64,000 nucleotides of DNA from Laburnicola sp. R22_1 (Eukaryota; Ascomycota; Dothideomycetes; Pleosporales; Didymosphaeriaceae), in assembly GCA_014281115.1 (NCBI GenBank), contig JACONQ010000016.1:434001-498000 (forward strand). Reading direction: 5' to 3'. Below the pieces are notes generated by a model. That model did no database searches and was not told where the DNA came from. It saw only the letters and a list, made by a program, of their open reading frames with translations. This document shows positions 1 through 11,047 of this stretch, in pieces. A program made the position numbers and the translations under genes. How positions within the stretch are numbered: position 1 is the first letter of the stretch; every line of letters begins with the position of its first letter.

Positions 1-432
1 TGAGAGATGAGATGGATGTCGTGTTTGTTGATGAAGCGCGTAACCTAGCTCTTGCTCACGGGCTCCTTTGCAATTGTAGACGCGAAATTCTGTACTATCT
101 CTCTTGTAGGAGGCAAGTGACGTGCTGTAAGTCCTTCTATATAGTTAACAAGCTCTGCCTCCTGTGGCGGAGTAAGCTTCTGTTGGTTGATGATCTTGGA
201 CGCGTGCGGCTGTGTTGTAGCTTGGTGCCTTTGTGTTAAAGTTGAGCGAGAAACACTATACTTTTTAGCTATTTTTCAGTACGAGAACTGTTCGCTAGAA
301 TTTAGCGACGTTATATCTGCAACGGCATCATCGATTGGAGCCATGATGGTGGAGTTACGAGGTTGCGAAGTTTGAGTGTTTTGGCGTGGGTGGCCCATCA
401 CGCGAAGTGGCGCATCACGCGCACGGACACGT
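1..432 (-). mobile_element. Pogo/Fot1-type transposon, 5' end, decayed and cut by the window edge
   Basis: The minus strand from the ATG at 344 encodes a degenerate transposase N-terminus beginning MAPIDDAV, alignable along its length with the N-terminus of the element at 47.8-49.9 kb (shared TLTQRHQ and LPPTREI motifs). It contains an in-frame TGA after about 22 codons and a TAG near position 20, so it is not functional. Outside the ORF, positions 385-432 are a terminal inverted repeat with two copies of the core CATCACGC at 396-403 and 413-420, and a TA at 433-434 is the likely target duplication. The family is a Tc1/mariner-superfamily DNA transposon with a CENP-B/Psq-like DNA-binding N-terminus. 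The rest of the element lies to the left of the window. Confidence 0.8.
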
Positions 433-434
433 TA

Positions 435-1041
435 TACGAGCTGGGGCTGAGGCCCCGCCACAACATACTGCAAGCCACAAGTAGTTATGTATGTAGGTAA
501 TCTACGCGGATGGCGGTGTGCTTGTACATACATAGTATTACATACATACCGTGCGGCGTGTTCCGATGTCGTATGTATGTATTGGCTGCGTATTGTGTTG
601 TGCAAATGAGAGGCGGGTTGTTCCGGGATTTTTTAAGAGTGGATGGGAGGCTGACAGGCTAGAGAGCTGGGAATGAGGGTGAGGCTGGTGCAGTGTGTCG
701 TGTTTCGAGTGTTGTTGATTTAGTCTGTAGTTGGTGTGGGTGTGGTGGTTCTGGGTTAGGAAAGCGCGAGCGCGCTAGGTAAATAGTGTGAATGCCTATC
801 TAGGGGAACTAATGACGAACGCTACGACTTTGTGTTGACGACGACGACGCAGACGCAGACGCAAAATTTGCCGTGGCTACCTACCACAGTAGTCTATCTA
901 ACATCGCCTATCGCTTACATACCGGCACCGACACCGACACCGACACTGCACCGGTCCGCATACCCTTGCGTGCCCATCCTCTAGGGCAGTCCATCTACCT
1001 ATCTCGAAATACAACGCTGGCGTTCGTGCCCAGTGCAATTG
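435..1041. other. Intergenic region, no gene seen
   Basis: Contains interspersed TATGTATG/CATACATAC repeats around 485-580 and a short GAC-rich repeat (CGACACCGACACCGACAC-like) around 845-945 just upstream of the next gene. No coding sequence is supported. It presumably holds the promoter of the Rad51-like gene. Confidence 0.5.
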
Positions 1042-2562
1042 ATGGCGATGGTTGCTCCCGAGCCAGCAGCGGCCCTCCTCGCGCGCGCGCTCATCAGCGG
1101 CGCCGAGATTGACAGCGCCTTCGGAGACATTGTCGCTCCAAGAAATGCAGCAGTCAAGAGACGGACGCGAGGGTTGACGACGGGGTCGCGGAGCGTGGAT
1201 GAGGCGGTTGGGGGTGGGGTGCGGGGTGGGAGAGTGGTGGGTGTTAGTTGTTGTTGTTGTGAGGGTAGGGGTGGGGGTGGGGATGTGAGTCTGTTGCGTG
1301 CTTTTTTTGGGGGGGGTTTCGTGGAGTGTTTCTTTGTGAATGCGTGGGTGTATGCGTGTGCCTGGTACAACCGCTAACTTCCCATCCAAATCCCACAGAT
1401 CTGTCTCGCCCTCCTAGCGGATTGTCTCCTCGGTAGCCCACAAAGTTCGGCTACGGTTGTAGATACGGGAGGGCATTTTGATGTTTTGCGCTTGTATATG
1501 GTTGTTCTGGGGCGGTTGCAGGGGGATGCGAATGCAAGGGCTTCTTTGGGGATTGGGGCCCATACGGGGGTGAGTGTGGAAGAGGGGGCGAAGAGCGTGC
1601 TGGAGAGGGTGAAGATTGTGAGGGCTTTTGATCTTGTGGGGGTTGTGGAGGGGGTGGGGGAGGTTAGGGGGGGGCTTGAGGGTGGTTTGGTGGTGGAGAA
1701 AGACAGGGAGAAGGAGAAGCAGAAGGCGCAGAAAGTGGTGGAAGCGAGAAAGACGGTTGTTGCGGATAGTGAAGACGAGGATGGGGGCGAAGAGGAGATG
1801 TTATTCGGAAGTGAGACTGGGACTACGCATCCGAATGAGTTTCTGCACAAGGTTGCTCAGCCTCTAGACGAAGAGGATGAGATTCTTTTCGACGACGAAG
1901 CTCCCACGGTGCACACAGCTCCACCTCCAGCATGCAACTCCAAAGCAGACGAAGAACCTGAGCAGCGGTCCAAAACGACAGACACAAAGCCCGCATTCCT
2001 CCTCATCGACAACCTCGCCCACGTCGTCTCCCCCCTCCTAAAAAATGACTACGTACAAGGTCCGTCTTATCCCCACCAACATCAACTTCATACTAACTAA
2101 CGCGCCACAGGCCACGCCCTCGCCGCCTCCTTCCTCCAGACCCTGTCCCACCTAACGCACACACACCATCTCCACACTCTCCTCCTCAACCCATGCAGCA
2201 CAGCCAAAACCCCAACCACCACCACCAAGCCGCCGAACCCAAATCAAATGTTCCAGCCACCAAAGCCGCCGCCGCTGCCCTCGATATTCGTATCGAACAA
2301 TGCGGTGCCGGCCTTGGGAGGGGTGTTGGCACCGTATCTCGATGTGCATTTGCTGGTGAGCAAAATGCCGAGGGGGAAAGCGGATACGAGGGTTGTGTAT
2401 GGGGATCATGGAGGGGGACGGGTAGGCGTGGGGGTGGGGAAGAAGGGTAGGAAGGGTGGGGAGGTGGTTGGTGTGGTGGAGGTTGTGAGTGATCGATTGG
2501 ATGGGCGAGTTGGGGCTTGGGGCACGTTTGTGGAGAGTGAACAGGGTGTGAGAGATGTGTGA
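1042..2562 (+). CDS. Rad51-paralogue-like RecA-fold protein
   Basis: Three exons (1042-1284, 1399-2059, 2111-2562) join in phase and total 451 codons. Exon 1 carries LTTGSRSVDEAVGGG followed by a GGRVVGVS strand, the usual entry to the RecA/Rad51 ATPase core; exon 2 continues with ICLALLADCLL, a VVDTGGHFDVLRLY strand and, near its end, the Walker B-like FLLIDNLAHVV; exon 3 holds the last strands and a glycine-rich tail. First donor GTGAGT at 1285, second GTCCGT at 2060. Such proteins act in homologous recombination as Rad51 mediators. The expected Walker A lysine is not visible: that position is a cysteine run (TGT microsatellite) plus glycines. The family call rests on motif order, not on a specific orthologue. 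It is tail to tail with the next gene, 77 bp apart. Confidence 0.6.
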
Positions 2563-2639
2563 GTGGGGAGATGGGATGCCATGTCATGTCATGTGAATGA
2601 TACCCCCGCACGTGAAGTCTATAGATGGAGTCTGTTTAT

Positions 2640-4208
2640 TTATTCGGCTTCGAGGCTAAACTCGTCGTCTCCGGTGTTTTTGATCCAGCCTTTTAACCCC
2701 TCTCTCCGTGCGTCTTGTTTGACATTTCTTCGAGCGGCTAGTATCTCGCTCTCCTTTACGCTGCTGTACGTGCCTTGAGTGAGGCAGTGTACGAGCGCAG
2801 GTATGCCGACTGTAGCCGCTATCTGGGCTGCTGTATTCCACATGCTGCGTCTGCAAAGGGCACTCGCGCCCCGGGCATCGAACTGTTTGCGGCCTTGCAG
2901 CACGCCTCCTATGAGCGTCTCCTGCCACCCGGGCGTCCACACTGCGCTCAAATTACTCGGCACGGCTTTCGCATCCCCACCTACCATCCTCCGACTCCAT
3001 GCAAACTCTCGCGTCGTACTCCTCACTTCGAAGCCGTGCCAGGCGTACCCGCCGGTCCACCTGCCCTCCACCTCTTCAACTACGTGCTTCATACGCCCCG
3101 TTCCTGTCCGGGAGAATGCGCGCTCGCATGCTGACGGGACGTGTTGGGAACGGGGGAGCGTAAGGGTGCGCAGGTAAGCGTTCCGCGGGGAGATGAGCGT
3201 TGAAGTCAGGGACGAGAGCAGCGATGTGCACTGCGTGAGGGCGAGTTTGTCGGTGCAAGATTTGCTGAGCGTGGGTGGGGCGTCGGGGCGGGAGGGTTTG
3301 AGACGCAGGGCGCCGAGGTGGGAAAAGTGCGAGCGGCCGCGGAGGGCAGTTGGTGCTATTGTTTCGGGCGATGCTTCGGTTGTCGAGTCTCCTCTTGTAG
3401 GATCAGTAGCGGACGGTAGCGTAGGGAGAGGCGTTGTCCATGGCGTGGCGTCTTCTTGGGCGGCGATGATGAGCTCCATGCTTGCGTCGCCGCAGGGGGC
3501 TTCGGAGCAGTACATGTGCAGCTGGAGATCTTCGTTCAGGGTGAAGGGGTGGGGGTTGCTGGGGGTCCTTTCTTCGGGTGTGGTTCTGCGAATGAGGGGA
3601 GAGGGGGAGGTGGAGGTGGTGGTGAGGAGGTCGAGACATTCGTTTAAGAGGAGCTGGTTGAGGGCACGGAGGGCGAGGATTTCGGCGTGCCAGTCATGGA
3701 GGGTGGTGCCTTTTGCGAGGGGGAGTTTGGTAGTTGGGAGGCATTTCATGCCGGTTCTGAACATGTTAGATGGGTTATGGTAAGATTATCCAGGAGAACT
3801 GTATTGGCAGTTCCTTTCCACTGGGAATTTCTTGATAAAGTCCTTCATTATTTGAACATTCAGAAAGCCCATCATCCCCATACATGCATGTGTGTCCATG
3901 GCGGGTCCCGGGTCCACGGGTCCACGGGTCCACGGGTCCAGGGCTAAAGACAGGGCACGTGATGTGAGAGGTTCACTCACCCCAAAGAAACGCATGACAG
4001 CTTGCCGTCTTCGCTGAACGATGAGTATAAGCTTACTACAGCACGGTGATGCATGGACGGCTGCTATACCCTTATCTACCAAGACGATCCCGGCGAGAGG
4101 CACCCATTCACGAGCACCGTCAGTTCGCGGCCTAGGCTTGCGCTTATCAGGAAGCTGGTCGAAGGTTGCAAGGACGCATTCCGCGACTGCGTCCGGATGC
4201 GGTATCAT
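2640..4208 (-). CDS. TAD1: tRNA-specific adenosine deaminase (TAD1/ADAT1 family)
   Basis: Family role: deaminates A37 of tRNA-Ala to inosine. The ATG at 4208 opens MIPHPDAVAE followed by a conserved N-terminus (LPDKRKPR, EWVPLAGIVL). The catalytic core is in the last exon: HDWHAEILA supplies the zinc histidine and catalytic glutamate, CSEAPCGDAS the two-cysteine zinc ligand region. The C-terminal half contains VLQGRKQ and RGASALCRRSMW, typical of editase domains. A small second exon ending at 3981 (GKLSCVSLG) joins through a 224-nt intron (3757-3980) to TGMKCLP. The first intron is unresolved: the donor near 4060-4075 and the second exon do not match in phase with a normal-length intron, so a missed micro-exon or an indel is possible. 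The large intron carries an 8-bp minisatellite. Confidence 0.85.
3900..3943. repeat. 8-bp minisatellite in TAD1 intron
   Basis: About five tandem copies of GGGTCCAC with a slightly degenerate first and last copy, lying inside the 224-nt intron of TAD1. It contributes to this intron being about four times longer than the others in the window. Confidence 0.85.
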
Positions 4209-4425
4209 GATGAAGTTGTGTTTCTGTGCGACGGTGCCATGGCGGCTGCTCGGACAATTGATCGGAGGTTGGGTAAAGGAGACAGACTGGGAACGGCGTT
4301 GACGGCGGTAGTGACGACCGTCCGAGCGTTCCTTCCTCTCAACCACCGCATGCGTCACATCTCACCATAGCAAATAATACCGATACTGCGTTATTATAGC
4401 CGTGACGCAGCGCCGCTCCTCCACC

Positions 4426-5666
4426 ATGCAAGCCTTCGGTGAGGAATGTCTCTCAAGCGCTCCGTCGCGTTTGCGGCACAAACGCTCACCGTCCCAGTGC
4501 CCAAGAATCGCCGTGTAAGACTCCACGTCCATGCTGCCCGTGACTTGGACACAATGGCTGACAAATGCGTAGCCCAAGTTTGAGCTGCAGCTGAGGGTGA
4601 GCACCACCAACTGTGCGGCGCATTGGGGGAGCTGACTGCCCTCAGATCATCGACCTCAACAACGTCCCGCTCGTCTCCGGCCACTCGTTCGTGAAATGGC
4701 ACCTGCCGCACTCGACCGCGGCCGAACACCGCGGCCGTACCGAGAAGCGGCCGATCAAGGACCACAAAGTCAGCTATGAGTACGAGGTTAAGCTCCCGGT
4801 CAAGCTGGTCGTGGACAAGAATGGGCTCCTGCAGGAGAGCTCTGTCGAGTTCGAAGTGGTGCAGGAGTACTCGGGCAGCGGCAAAGCCGAGCGCATCACG
4901 CTGGGCACCGTCAAGCTCAACCTGGCCGAATATGTGGAGCAGAGCGAGATGAACAGGGCAGAGGCCGAAGAGCCGGGCGTCACGCGGAGATATCTCATGC
5001 AGAACAGCAAGATTAACAGCACGCTCAAGATAAGCGTCTTCATGCGGCAGACCGAGGGCGACCGCAACTTTGTCGCGCCTCCCTTGAAGACGGCGCAAGT
5101 GTTCAGTGGCATCGCCGGTGTCGTGTCGGGCGAGCAGCGAGACGCGGAGGACGTGGGCAGTGGGTCATCTGTGCACGCACTGCTGGGCTATGCTAACTGC
5201 TGCAGCAACTCCTACTCTGGGCGCTGGATCGCGGGAGGCTGGCGAGCTTCAAGACATGTATAGGCGGACGCTTGCGGCGTACTGGTCCGCCCAGCCCGGC
5301 GAGCTCAAGGCGGACGAGTGCATCGAGGACATCTTCTCTGGCGGGGATGGCTGGGGCGACCGCGAGAAGCCGTACGGCCATCAGCCAGGACGCGCCAGGT
5401 TCGTGTCTGGCGGTGACAGCAGCGGGTCCATGAGCGAGAGCGAAGCGCGCCACAGCAAGGCAAGCAGCATACAGCGCAAATCGCACGAGACGCTGAGGCC
5501 CAGCGATGCGAGCACGAAGTCGCCGAGCGTGCGTGGCAGAGGAAATCTTGAGCAGCAGGCGCATCAGATGCAAGCCGAAGCCAAGCGGCAAAAGCGCAGG
5601 CCGCTCCACGAGGTGGACGAGTTTGAGGTCCGAGAAGACCTGTGCAGCTGGCGAATACCGACATGA
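4426..5666 (+). CDS. NT-type C2 domain (EEIG1/EHBP1-like) protein with micro-exons
   Basis: Five exons: 4426-4438 (13 nt), 4498-4514 (17 nt), 4573-4596 (24 nt), 4646-5159 and 5206-5666, total 342 codons plus stop, all phases matching. The micro-exons spell MQAFVPKNRR then PKFELQLR, running into IIDLNNVPLVSG, the start of the NT-C2 beta-sandwich; HSFVKWHLP and the EYVEQSE region follow. The second half has the conserved ELQDMYRRTLAAYW and DECIEDIFSGGDGWG block, then a basic C-terminus ending near FEVREDLCSW. Homologues in animals (FAM102/EEIG1) bind membranes or the cytoskeleton; the fungal role is not established. Splice signals used: GTGAGG/CAG, GTAAGA/TAG, GTGAGC/CAG, GTGGGT/CAG. Confidence 0.8.
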
Positions 5667-5812
5667 AATCCGATCATGGAAAAGCAATAGAGTAATTCAT
5701 AATGCATGCGTCGTGTCTCTCTGGAATGTGCGGGACGCGCGCCAGGCACGTGAGTTGGCGTTGGCAGAATCGACACGGCTGCGGGCGGTGAACAAAGTTT
5801 CGAGTCGGGCTC

Positions 5813-8693
5813 ATGCTGCACCCGCAAGGCAGCGCGAGCCTCCTTGCAACAGCGCCCGCTGCCCTCCTCCCTATGCTTGCGCCCCGCGCCTCCAGTGCAT
5901 TCGTGTGCCTGCGCTGTGAGCTGCATCTCGCCCGCCCCCGACTGTCTGCCTTTGCTCGCCGCGCGCCGCATGCCCCCTTCTCCACTTCCGGCCGCCGCCG
6001 CGATGCGCTCGACGAGCCCGCCGACGAGCCCGCCGACGAGCCCAAGCCACGGCCCCAGTTGAGCGAATATCCGCTCGGCCGCCTGCGCAAGAGAAAAGGA
6101 GAGCGGGCTGTCCGCGCGACGACGGCCCACCTCGATGGCACCAAGACGCTGGGCGAGGATGCCGCTATTCTCGTCCTGAAGGAGGTGGGAGAGGCTCCCC
6201 GCGCAGAAGAGGAGAAGACGCCGCCCGAGATAATCGGCAACGAGGCCGACCGAGGACCCGAGATCATGCAGTCGCTTGGACAGCCGTCCGCCACGCTCGA
6301 CGAGATCGTCAAGCAAATCGACAGCCTGCGACCGAACGAGCAGACCGAGCCCGACGAGCCTCACTATGTCCGCCAGGCGGTCTTCATGGATCTTGCCGCC
6401 CATCTTCTGCGCGCTTTCACGGGACAGCAGCTCTCGCACTACTACTCGGTCATGAAGGGCGTCAAGGAAGACTGTGTGGTTCAAGAGGTCATGCATGGAG
6501 TGAAGCAGCTGCAGAGCAAAGTAAAGCGGCCTGCCGAGCGCTCTGCATGGCATCCGGGCACAACTGACTTCAAGCGGCGCCTGCCCGGTCTCGACGTACA
6601 CAAGGTGAAGCGCAAGGCGATTAGCAAGCATCTGGTGGTCGACCAGATATTACGCGATGTCTGGAAGCTGGTGCTGCTCGAGGAGATCGAGGCCGCCGGC
6701 GAGCTGGAGATCGTACTGAAGGATTGGCAGCTCGCACTGCTCACGTCAGGAGGTTCGGCAACTTGCGCAGTGCGTCATGATTTCTGCTAATCTTGCATAG
6801 CAACTCAGACGCCTTTGGATCGCATCGGCGTCGCTCGAAAAGCCAAGCTCGAAACGCACGCGGGAGACAGTATTCTGCGCATCACCGCGGACAAGCATAC
6901 TGCCGAATACGCGGCTGATGATGTAGAGCAGCTTCTGGCGGGCTCCGAGTCCAGCCGCTTCAAGATAGCATCCTGGCTTCCGCACTTGGAAACCCCCAGA
7001 GCCACCATCAATGATATATTTACAAAGGAAGCTCTGCAAACAGTGGCAACCATGACCGGGGCTTACGTTCAGCCTACTAGTAACTCTGTGAGTCGCTAAT
7101 GGCAAATAGCAACGAAGTGCATGCTAACTGGATCAGATCATAATCCGAGCGTTCGACAAGGATACGACTGCAGAAGCAGAACGATGTCTAATCAAGATGC
7201 TGCCCCTCAAACAGCTAGTCGGCAACTCCATCGACATTACGGGAATGAACATGGTTGGGCAACCTCAGTATCTCGCACCAGTCACATTTGACAAAGAGGC
7301 TGTCCCCCACACTAAACGGGAGGCCAACTTAGGACGCTGGTCACTTCCCGCGAAGCGTTCAAACAATGTGCAATCCAGGCTAGACGCTGTTGACCCACGG
7401 ATCGAGGCCGCACAGAATCAGATCATAAAATTGACCACTCAAACCAAAGAAGCCCCGAGTGCCAAAGCAGCAAAAGGACACAAATGGCATTCTGAACCAG
7501 AAATCAGACTCCGGGCAAAATTTGGCCACGCCCTCTTTCCCTTGGATAGTTCCCAAACGGCCCCTGATTCGACAATGCCCTACTTCCTTCCAGCGTTCCC
7601 AGGTCTCTCCACTGTCCTGTCTGACGAATCTTTCAAGATGAATTTTTACACCTTACCAGCTCTGGATTACGAATTCATTGCAGCGCCCCTCCAACATACC
7701 TTTGGGAACCCGGGAGAGCCAGAATATCCCATCTTCCCAAAACTAAATATCAAGTTTAGCACCGATTGGAAAACGCGCGAACACAAACTGCACAAAGTTG
7801 TGCTCGAATTCGACCAAGCTTTGCACGACGTGCTCCTTCCCGAACAGGCCGTGGATGTTCAGTTCGAGGTGACCAAAAATCTGTACATGGCCGACGCGGC
7901 AACCGACACATATATGCGAGAGTTTGCGGCGCAAGTACTGGCGAACATCCAGAGTGGCGAACGTCTGAATGCCCCGCAAGCCACTCTGGATGTCCCACTC
8001 TGGACGATACCTGGGTTCGGAACCGATGGCGACAGGAAAAGGACGAGACCAGTTAAATTTTTGTTTACGGGCATTCGCTTCCAGCAAAGCGTTTGGGGCG
8101 AGTATATGGGTCGCACGGTGAATTACAGTACGGCGCAGAGCGGCAAGCTGGGTAGGAAGGGCGGACAATTCGCCGCTGTTTACGGGCTTGATGCGCGTAG
8201 TAACAAGACGTCTATCTTTCACGACGAGGTTGAGTTGAAGACGTTTGTAGAGGATTGTTTCCAGCTGGCAGGGAGTATTACGAAGGCGGCGGCTGTTAAA
8301 GAGCCGACGTCCAAGAAACCGGAGATGATGGAGGCGGGGCATGCACCGAAGAGGTCGACTGAACGGGCGTCCAAGAAGGTTGCAGCTACGGACAGGCCAG
8401 TCACGGCTGATAGCCGGGGTGAAGGCGTCGCAGCGGAGGTGTCAGATAATGATGTGCCAATAGCACAGGCCCCGCAAGACGAGACCAGATCATCCCTTGA
8501 CGACCCCGAAATCGTTCCCACAGCAGCGGGACACGAAACCAAAGCCTCCTCTCAAGAGGATGCACGCATCCCCGACAACATGTTCGAAGACCCGTACCTC
8601 TCGAGCGTGCTCAACGACAACCCGTTTTCCCACGACAACAGGGAGACCCAAGAATCCATGGATGGGGAAGAGCAACGAAAAGAGGAACAATAA
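5813..8693 (+). CDS. SLS1-like mitochondrial inner-membrane-bound regulator
   Basis: Three exons (5813-6752, 6801-7087, 7137-8693) sum to 927 codons plus stop with matching phases (donors GTTCGG and GTGAGT). The N-terminus is arginine- and alanine-rich with few acids, typical of a mitochondrial presequence, followed by a DEPA tripled repeat. The middle carries the WKLVLLEEIEAAGELEI and WQLALLTSG segment and KH-like modules (ATQTPLDRIGVA; IIIRAFDKD) seen in the fungal Sls1 family, which in yeast links mitochondrial transcription to translation at the inner membrane. The last about 150 residues are charged, low-complexity and probably disordered. The ATG at 5813 is the first in frame and gives the presequence. 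The exact orthology is inferred from domain layout. Confidence 0.75.
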
Positions 8694-9207
8694 CGCCGTC
8701 TGGAGTCTGCGGCTTGAACAGGAAGTGTGATTAGCATTATATGGGCGCAATGGGCTCTCCTGGGTATATTATTGTGCGGCAGCAGGGCAGGTGTATCTTT
8801 GCATTTGGAGCGGTGTCCGGACTTGTGTAGAGTATCGTGTTGGGCTGTTTTTGTACTATATTTATATTGTGGTGTAAGATACATAATTCGTAGCTACGTC
8901 GTTGACATTTCTGTGTTGTCTTATGTGCATTCGTAGTATGGTCTGGATGGAGGTGACTAATTATGAGACGCTGGCGGATGATCTACTGAGCCCTTCACTC
9001 AATTTCTGTCAGTGAATATTCTCAAGAGTCGGTAGAAGGTGTAGATGGAGAAGTGAACCTGACACGCCGTGACACAGGATGGACGCTGACTAATACAGCC
9101 ACCGAGTCGCGCTCCGTCAGGTCGCTCCAACATTTCACCGCTCCAGTACCTATTCCATGCAACCTCCACCAGCCTGACCAATCTGCTCCCGCGCACTAGC
9201 AGCTTCT
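8694..9207. other. Intergenic region
   Basis: Holds the 3' end of the SLS1-like gene and the promoter/5' leader of the BAG gene. A possible 5' intron (GTACCT near 9146 to TAG near 9199, with a CTGAC branch motif) may join an upstream exon to the BAG open frame. No other gene is supported. Confidence 0.4.
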
Positions 9208-10647
9208 GTGCGGCGCTTACGCCGTGTTGTGGCCCTGTTGCAACATTGCTGGCCTTTGCAAGGCCCTCTACCATTCACCGTGGCGGCCCTCAACAATCGC
9301 CTCGACGACTTGAAGAAGTCTTTCGATTTTCTTCGACAACACCCTGCCCTTGGCACCACGTCGACCCCGCCGTCTACGTCTCCCGCCCACGCTCCACCCC
9401 CCACCGACATTCTCTCGCGAATCCTGCACTTTACACAGCACAACGACATCATCGCCCGTCTTACCGACTTTATCACAACCCCGCGCTTTGACGACCCCGC
9501 TTACCTTTCTGTCCTCACCGTCGTACTCGCGACCGTCTTCCTGGGCATGTCGTGGTTCTCTCGCGGCACCGGCGGCGGCGGCGGCTGGGGCGGCCGCTTT
9601 TCGCCCTTTGGCCGCTCCGGTACCTCGCCTGGCGGCGGCGAGGTGTCCGACTCCGACTTTTCATACATCACCTCGGACGACCTGAAGAAGGCACAAGGCC
9701 ACAGCCACGCGCGGAGCACCTCACGATCACGACCCGAAGTCGTCGACTGGGACGACAAGAACCCGCACCGCGAGACGGACGTGCTGGTCTTCAAGAACGG
9801 GCGCACGTCGTACCCTACGCATTTTGCGGCGCAGAGCATCCGCGATGGCGATCTGCGCATCAGCACGGTGCGGCAGGCGGCGGCGAAGAAGCTGGGCGTC
9901 GATGACCCGCGGAGAATACGGCTGTTTTTCAAGGGCAAGAACTTGAAGCATGATGAGCGGACGGCGCGGGAGGAGGGGCTCCGTGGCGATGGGTCCGGCA
10001 GCGAGATCTTGTGCGCTGTTGGCGAGGCGGCTGTGAGTAGCATGGCGCCGGGGGCGGAGGAGTCTGCACCGCGAGGAGGAAGAGAAAACTGGAGCGAAGC
10101 CGGCGAAGAAGACGACGACGGGACAGAGAGCGGGCTCGACTCGGGCGCCAACAGCAACGCAGGCAAGAAGAAGTCGCGGAAACGCGGGGGCAAGAAGAGC
10201 AAGAAGAAGAGCCATAATAACAACGCTACATCCGCTTCAGCCTCAGGCACCAGCACACCGGGCTACTCCCACGCCGGCCCCGCAGGCGCAGAGTACCTCC
10301 CGATCCCCTCGAACCTCCCCGGTCCACGACCTCCATCATCCGCAGCATCAAAGCTTCCATCCGGCGCCGCAACCCCGCAAACGCCCCTCGGCAAACTCGA
10401 CGCCATATCCTCCAAGTTCCACACCGAGTTTGTGCCCCTCTGCGTCAAATTCATGCAGAGCCCGCCCGACGACAGGTCCAAGCGCGACTTTGAATACAAG
10501 AAGCTGTCTGAGACCATCTTGACGCAGATTCTCATGAAGCTGGATAGTGTCGAGACCGAGGGGGATCAGGATGCGAGGATGAGGAGGAAAGAGCTGGTCA
10601 AGGAGGTGCAGGGGATGCTGAATACGTTGGATGAGCATGGGAAGTGA
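9208..10647 (+). CDS. Membrane-anchored ubiquitin-like/BAG domain co-chaperone
   Basis: The open frame runs from about 9180 to the TGA at 10645. Order: a proline-rich N-terminal part, a hydrophobic helix (YLSVLTVVLATVFLGMSW, around codons 92-110), a glycine-rich linker, a ubiquitin-like fold (DLRISTVRQAAAKKLG, RRIRLFFKGKNLK), an acidic/lysine-rich disordered stretch (GKKKSRKRGGKKSKKK), and a C-terminal BAG helix bundle (LDAISSKFHTEF ... MLNTLDEHGK). BAG domains release nucleotide from Hsp70; fungal members such as S. pombe Bag101/102 share the layout. The frame has no ATG before 9547 (at MSWF), so the true start is either that ATG, losing most of the helix, or lies in a spliced upstream exon. 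Coordinates give the open frame. Confidence 0.75.
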   Translation: MRRLRRVVALLQHCWPLQGPLPFTVAALNNRLDDLKKSFDFLRQHPALGTTSTPPSTSPAHAPPPTDILSRILHFTQHNDIIARLTDFITTPRFDDPAYLSVLTVVLATVFLGMSWFSRGTGGGGGWGGRFSPFGRSGTSPGGGEVSDSDFSYITSDDLKKAQGHSHARSTSRSRPEVVDWDDKNPHRETDVLVFKNGRTSYPTHFAAQSIRDGDLRISTVRQAAAKKLGVDDPRRIRLFFKGKNLKHDERTAREEGLRGDGSGSEILCAVGEAAVSSMAPGAEESAPRGGRENWSEAGEEDDDGTESGLDSGANSNAGKKKSRKRGGKKSKKKSHNNNATSASASGTSTPGYSHAGPAGAEYLPIPSNLPGPRPPSSAASKLPSGAATPQTPLGKLDAISSKFHTEFVPLCVKFMQSPPDDRSKRDFEYKKLSETILTQILMKLDSVETEGDQDARMRRKELVKEVQGMLNTLDEHGK

Positions 10648-11047
10648 GGCAGGAGTTTCGTCTGCTCCGTTTGATGAGGAGCTTGGGATGCGTCGGGGGC
10701 TCATGGGCCATGGCGATGGATTTACGTCTGTTGGTCTTTTTCGGTTATGACGTCTGACGAACCACGCATGCATGCTGGGGGTGTACTCTTCAACCTGATA
10801 GAATTCGCCGATTGATACCAAAATTTCGGATCCTTCAAAATCAGTTTTATCAATTGTATCCTTGGACGTACGTACTCACGATGCTACTTGTCGAAATCAC
10901 GAGTGGCAGAAATAGACACGTCAAGTCAACTCAATCAGCGTGCAACCGAGAGCCTACTTCCACTCTCCCAACCAGATATCATATACTCTATCCTTCTCCA
11001 GCTGACCTACGTAGCGCCGCATCTCCGCAGCAGCACATTTCCATCCA
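10648..11047. other. Convergent 3' intergenic region
   Basis: Lies between the BAG stop and the AP-1 gamma stop; both genes end here. No additional gene is seen. Confidence 0.5.

Noticed and set aside
898..1389. Minus-strand open frames rich in T/P/H opposite the Rad51-like first exon
   Set aside because: Low-complexity shadow of the G/T-rich plus strand; the plus strand gives a spliced, domain-bearing protein.
5564..6631. 355-codon minus-strand frame over the SLS1-like gene
   Set aside because: It mirrors the GC-rich coding strand; the plus strand has introns, presequence and family motifs.
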